NCBI RefSeq assembly: GCF_030409315.1
Contig: NZ_JAUFPS010000028.1
Coordinates: 124,001-188,000 of the forward strand
From: Mucilaginibacter flavus
GTDB taxonomy: Bacteria > Bacteroidota > Bacteroidia > Sphingobacteriales > Sphingobacteriaceae
Direction of reading: 5' to 3'
Length of the DNA: 64,000 nt
Shown: positions 60,987-64,000 of the stretch, piece by piece
How positions within the stretch are numbered: position 1 is the stretch's first letter
Layout of the letters: the number at the start of each line of letters is the position of its first letter
Notes under the pieces: generated by a model
The model's database searches: none
Told to the model about the DNA's origin: nothing
The model's input: only the letters and a program-made list of their open reading frames with translations
Translations under genes and position numbers: made by a program

Positions 60987-63900
60987 ATGAAGAGATTTTA
61001 CTTGCTGTTATTATTGCTATTGGCCGTTTCTTTTTGTTATGGCCAGGCTCCCGTTAAAAACAAGGTGCTGAAGTATGCGCTAAAGGATGGGTTGTCATTT
61101 GGCATTGTGAATAGCATAACCCAGGATGAAAATGGTTTAATGTGGTTTGCAACCAGCGATGGTTTAAACCGTTTTGATGGATCGACCTTTAAAGTGTTTA
61201 AAACCATGCCCGGCGACTCAACGGGCCTATCCGGCAATTTTGTTCAAAAAATATTGGGCGATCATTCTGGTAACATCTGGGTGTCATCCCGAAATGGGCT
61301 GAGCAAATTAGATACTCGCACCGAAAAATTCTCACACTACCGGCTTGGCAATAATAATGCTGTTAAAAACGATGTAGATAACATCATCCAAAGTAAAAAC
61401 GGTAACCTTTGGGTGGCATCATATGGTTTGGGTTTTTCTTATTTTAAAACTAAAAACTCCGGGTTTATCAATTACAACCGCAAAAACCTGCCCCAATTAT
61501 CAAGCGATAGGATTGTTTCCCTTTTTGAAGATTCAAAGGGACTATTGTGGATTGGTACCCTTGATGCCGGTATCAATGTTTTCCACCAAAACAACGGGCA
61601 GATAACCGGTAAGGCAAACATTTTATCAAAAATTGATGATGTAACCGTAGGAAGGGTTAACGAAATTTTTGAAGATCATTTTCATAACATCTGGATAGCT
61701 ACCGGCAACGGCTTGCTTTATTACGACCGGTTGCTTGATAAATTCTCCCGGTTTCAAACACAGCAAGCGCAAATTAAAAGCAATAACTATCTTTCGCTAA
61801 ACGAGGATAGGCAAAATAACCTGCTTATCGGGCTACAGGATGGCGGTTTATATAAGCTTAACCTCAAGTATTTTACGCCCGGTCCCAGGGATTTTAACCT
61901 GATCCCCGTGATGGGCGATGATGGTTATAACATTACCCAACGATCTGTACAAACCATTTACCTGGATAACCACCAGAATATATGGGTAGGTACCTACGGT
62001 GAAGGGGTGTACATGATTAGCAGTATCAGCGAAAAATTTACCATTATTCAAAAGATGCATGAAGATGCATCGGGCAAAAGCCTCATGAGGTTTTACGGTA
62101 TGTGCCAGGATAAAACCGGCGCGTTGTGGTTTGGCACCGACGGCGACGGCCTTTTTAAAACTGCGCCCGACGGCACCATCCTTAAACATTACTACGCCGA
62201 TGGTCGTCCCGGCAGTTTAACCAATAACGCTATACTATCTGCCTGGTGCGATAGCGACAATAATCTTTGGTTTGGCACCTATGCCAAAGGATTGTTCAGG
62301 TACGATAGCCATTCAGATTCGTTTATAAATTACAGCCATAAACCCGGCGATAGTAAAAGCCTTGGGGGGAATGATGTAAGAGTAATTTACCAGGATAAGC
62401 GCAAAAACCTGTGGATAGGCACAAATGGCGGTGGAATAAGTCTTTTTGATCCGGTTAGTAAAACCTTCACCAATTATAACCCGGCAAACAGCGCTATAAA
62501 CTCTGATGATGTAAGGGCTATAACAGAAGATACAAATGGTAATCTTTTTATAGGAACCTACGGCGGCGGATTGAATTATTTTAACGTAGAACACAAACAG
62601 TTTACACGTTTTTTTGACGCTGCCCAACAAAAACGGTTTATGCCCGGGCAGGTAGTTTTTGCTGTTTATTTAGATGCCGTTAACAAGCTTTGGATAGGCA
62701 CCGAAGGCGATGGCCTCATTATTTATAATCGTGATAAGCAAACCTACCAGCATTTTAACGAAAAAAATAAGCTGGCAAATAATACCATTTACGCGCTTCA
62801 AAGTGCCGATAATCAATCGGTTTGGATGAGTACCAATAAGGGGCTGTCAAACATCGATCTGGATAAAAACATCGTATCTAATTTCGATCAGTCTGATGGT
62901 TTGCAGGCCGGGCAGTTTAACGTGGGCTCGGTTATTTACGATAAGCAAAATCACGCCATGTATTTTGGCGGCACCGAGGGACTCAATGTTTTTAATCCTG
63001 ATAGGGTGAATAAAAGCTACTTTGAACCCAAGGTTATTATAACCGGTTTACAGATTTTTGGCAACCAGGTTGAAACGGGCGATCATGGTCACAATGTTCC
63101 CGTACTATCGCAGGCTTTAAACGAAGCTAAACAATTGGTTTTACAGCCAGATCAGGCTGTGTTTTCTATCCAGTACACCTCTTTAAACTATGCCTACCCC
63201 CAAAAAGGCGAGTTTGCCTACCAACTGGAAGGCCTGGATAAAACCTGGAACTATGTAGGTAACCAACGGTCGGCCACGTACAGGTATCTTGCCCCCGGCG
63301 ATTATACGTTTAGGGTTAAATGCTCAAACCAGGATGGCATTTGGTTTAATGATTACGCCACTTTACAAATTAAAATACTGCCGCCCTGGTACAAAACCTG
63401 GTGGGCTTACTTTTGCTACATTGCCGCCGGTGGCCTGCTCATTTACTATTATTTGCAATACCGGGCAAACCAGGCGCGGTTGAAATACGAAATACAATTA
63501 ACCCAGTTATCTGCTGAAAAAGATAAAGAACTTAACGAACGTAAATTGTCGTTCTTTACCAATGTTTCGCATGAGTTTCGTACGCCTTTAACCTTAATCA
63601 TCAACCCAATTAAAGAATTGCTGTATCATGAGCATGAAGTTGATACCAGTAGCCTGCACATTGTTTACCGCAATGCCAAACGCCTGTTAAGCCTGGTCGA
63701 CCAGTTGTTGTTATTCCGCAAAGCCGATTCGGATGCGGGCACCCTAACTATTTTTAGGCTTAACCTGGTGGAGTTGTGTAAAGAGGTTTTCCTGTGTTTT
63801 ACTTACCAGGCCAAAGCCAAGGGACTTCATTTTGAATTTATTTGCGCCGACCAGGATATTGAAGTATTTGTGGATAGGGAAAAGATAGAGATTGTACTTT

Positions 63901-64000
63901 TCAACCTGCTATCCAACGCGATTAAATTTACGCCAATGGGGGGCAGTGTAACGGTGGTGATCGGTCAGCAGGATAAGTTGGTAAACCTGGAGGTACTTGA
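60987..64000 (+). CDS. Hybrid two-component sensor/regulator (3' end outside window)
   Basis: An open frame of 1004 codons from an ATG at 60987 to the right edge. A signal peptide (MKRFYLLLLLLLAVSF) is followed by about a dozen Reg_prop repeats of a double beta-propeller (DENGLMWFATSDGLNRFDG, SGNIWVSSRNGLSKLD, KRKNLWIGTNGGG). Next come a Y_Y_Y domain, a membrane helix near residues 806-825, and a histidine kinase (FFTNVSHEFRTPLTLI, NLLSNAIKFTP). Full proteins end in receiver and AraC domains, not visible here. Such hybrid systems bind glycan fragments in the periplasm and control polysaccharide loci, probably one to the right. Confidence 0.92.
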   Translation, partial: MKRFYLLLLLLLAVSFCYGQAPVKNKVLKYALKDGLSFGIVNSITQDENGLMWFATSDGLNRFDGSTFKVFKTMPGDSTGLSGNFVQKILGDHSGNIWVSSRNGLSKLDTRTEKFSHYRLGNNNAVKNDVDNIIQSKNGNLWVASYGLGFSYFKTKNSGFINYNRKNLPQLSSDRIVSLFEDSKGLLWIGTLDAGINVFHQNNGQITGKANILSKIDDVTVGRVNEIFEDHFHNIWIATGNGLLYYDRLLDKFSRFQTQQAQIKSNNYLSLNEDRQNNLLIGLQDGGLYKLNLKYFTPGPRDFNLIPVMGDDGYNITQRSVQTIYLDNHQNIWVGTYGEGVYMISSISEKFTIIQKMHEDASGKSLMRFYGMCQDKTGALWFGTDGDGLFKTAPDGTILKHYYADGRPGSLTNNAILSAWCDSDNNLWFGTYAKGLFRYDSHSDSFINYSHKPGDSKSLGGNDVRVIYQDKRKNLWIGTNGGGISLFDPVSKTFTNYNPANSAINSDDVRAITEDTNGNLFIGTYGGGLNYFNVEHKQFTRFFDAAQQKRFMPGQVVFAVYLDAVNKLWIGTEGDGLIIYNRDKQTYQHFNEKNKLANNTIYALQSADNQSVWMSTNKGLSNIDLDKNIVSNFDQSDGLQAGQFNVGSVIYDKQNHAMYFGGTEGLNVFNPDRVNKSYFEPKVIITGLQIFGNQVETGDHGHNVPVLSQALNEAKQLVLQPDQAVFSIQYTSLNYAYPQKGEFAYQLEGLDKTWNYVGNQRSATYRYLAPGDYTFRVKCSNQDGIWFNDYATLQIKILPPWYKTWWAYFCYIAAGGLLIYYYLQYRANQARLKYEIQLTQLSAEKDKELNERKLSFFTNVSHEFRTPLTLIINPIKELLYHEHEVDTSSLHIVYRNAKRLLSLVDQLLLFRKADSDAGTLTIFRLNLVELCKEVFLCFTYQAKAKGLHFEFICADQDIEVFVDREKIEIVLFNLLSNAIKFTPMGGSVTVVIGQQDKLVNLEVL

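Overview
The window is a chromosomal segment of a Bacteroidota bacterium, most likely a Sphingobacteriaceae member close to Mucilaginibacter or Pedobacter. This assignment is an inference. It rests on SusC/SusD pairs, FecI/FecR-type regulation, a hybrid two-component system, DUF4369-TlpA proteins, Bacteroidota-type promoters (ATTG, about 20 nt, TAnnTTTG), few recognisable Shine-Dalgarno sequences and moderate GC content. I see no rRNA, tRNA, CRISPR array, prophage or classical insertion sequence. The main mobile signal is a RAYT-type (REP-associated) transposase with palindromic repeats.

Layout. 1-1753: start of a secreted beta-helix/repeat surface protein (runs off the left edge). 1876-4785: glycine decarboxylase gcvP with a clear promoter and terminator. 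4845-5667: RAYT transposase between two REP doublets. 5676-9185: MaoC dehydratase, then a ligase-associated exonuclease and ATP-dependent DNA ligase pair. 9249-19576: a polysaccharide utilisation locus (sigma factor, divergent FecR anti-sigma, SusC with STN domain, SusD, two GH18-type lipoproteins, GH16-like protein), probably for a GlcNAc-containing glycan or beta-glucan. 19862-23103: a small unknown protein, a ModE-like DNA-binding protein and a convergent TonB receptor. 23328-31118: metallophosphoesterases, an AraC regulator, a cupin, an Old Yellow Enzyme, a LytS/LytTR two-component pair (the kinase apparently frameshifted), and a cytochrome c/YceI/phosphoesterase operon. 31414-42601: mixed metabolic genes (amidohydrolase, idi, SnoaL-like, AraC, thioredoxin-like, PHP hydrolase, TlpA, GH2 glycosidase).

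42929-60137 is a nitrate/nitrite assimilation region. One minus-strand operon encodes an outer-membrane porin, an MFS nitrate transporter, a large molybdopterin nitrate reductase fused to a NirB-like flavin/BFD module, and a rubredoxin-terminated protein resembling a reduced nitrite reductase. A Crp/Fnr regulator with four N-terminal cysteines is divergent from it. A second minus-strand operon encodes NirB, NirD, a TonB receptor, a MauG/cytochrome c peroxidase and a small sulfite-oxidase-fold protein. Divergent from nirB are the siroheme methyltransferase cobA and a small uncharacterised protein. Together these would import nitrate, reduce it to ammonium with NAD(P)H and supply siroheme. The TonB receptor, peroxidase and Mo-fold protein are the part with no obvious textbook role.

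The right edge (60349-64000) has a VOC protein and the 5' part of a hybrid two-component sensor that probably controls a polysaccharide locus beyond the window. Four families of palindromic repeats are scattered through the region. One copy is read in frame as the C-terminus of the DNA exonuclease.
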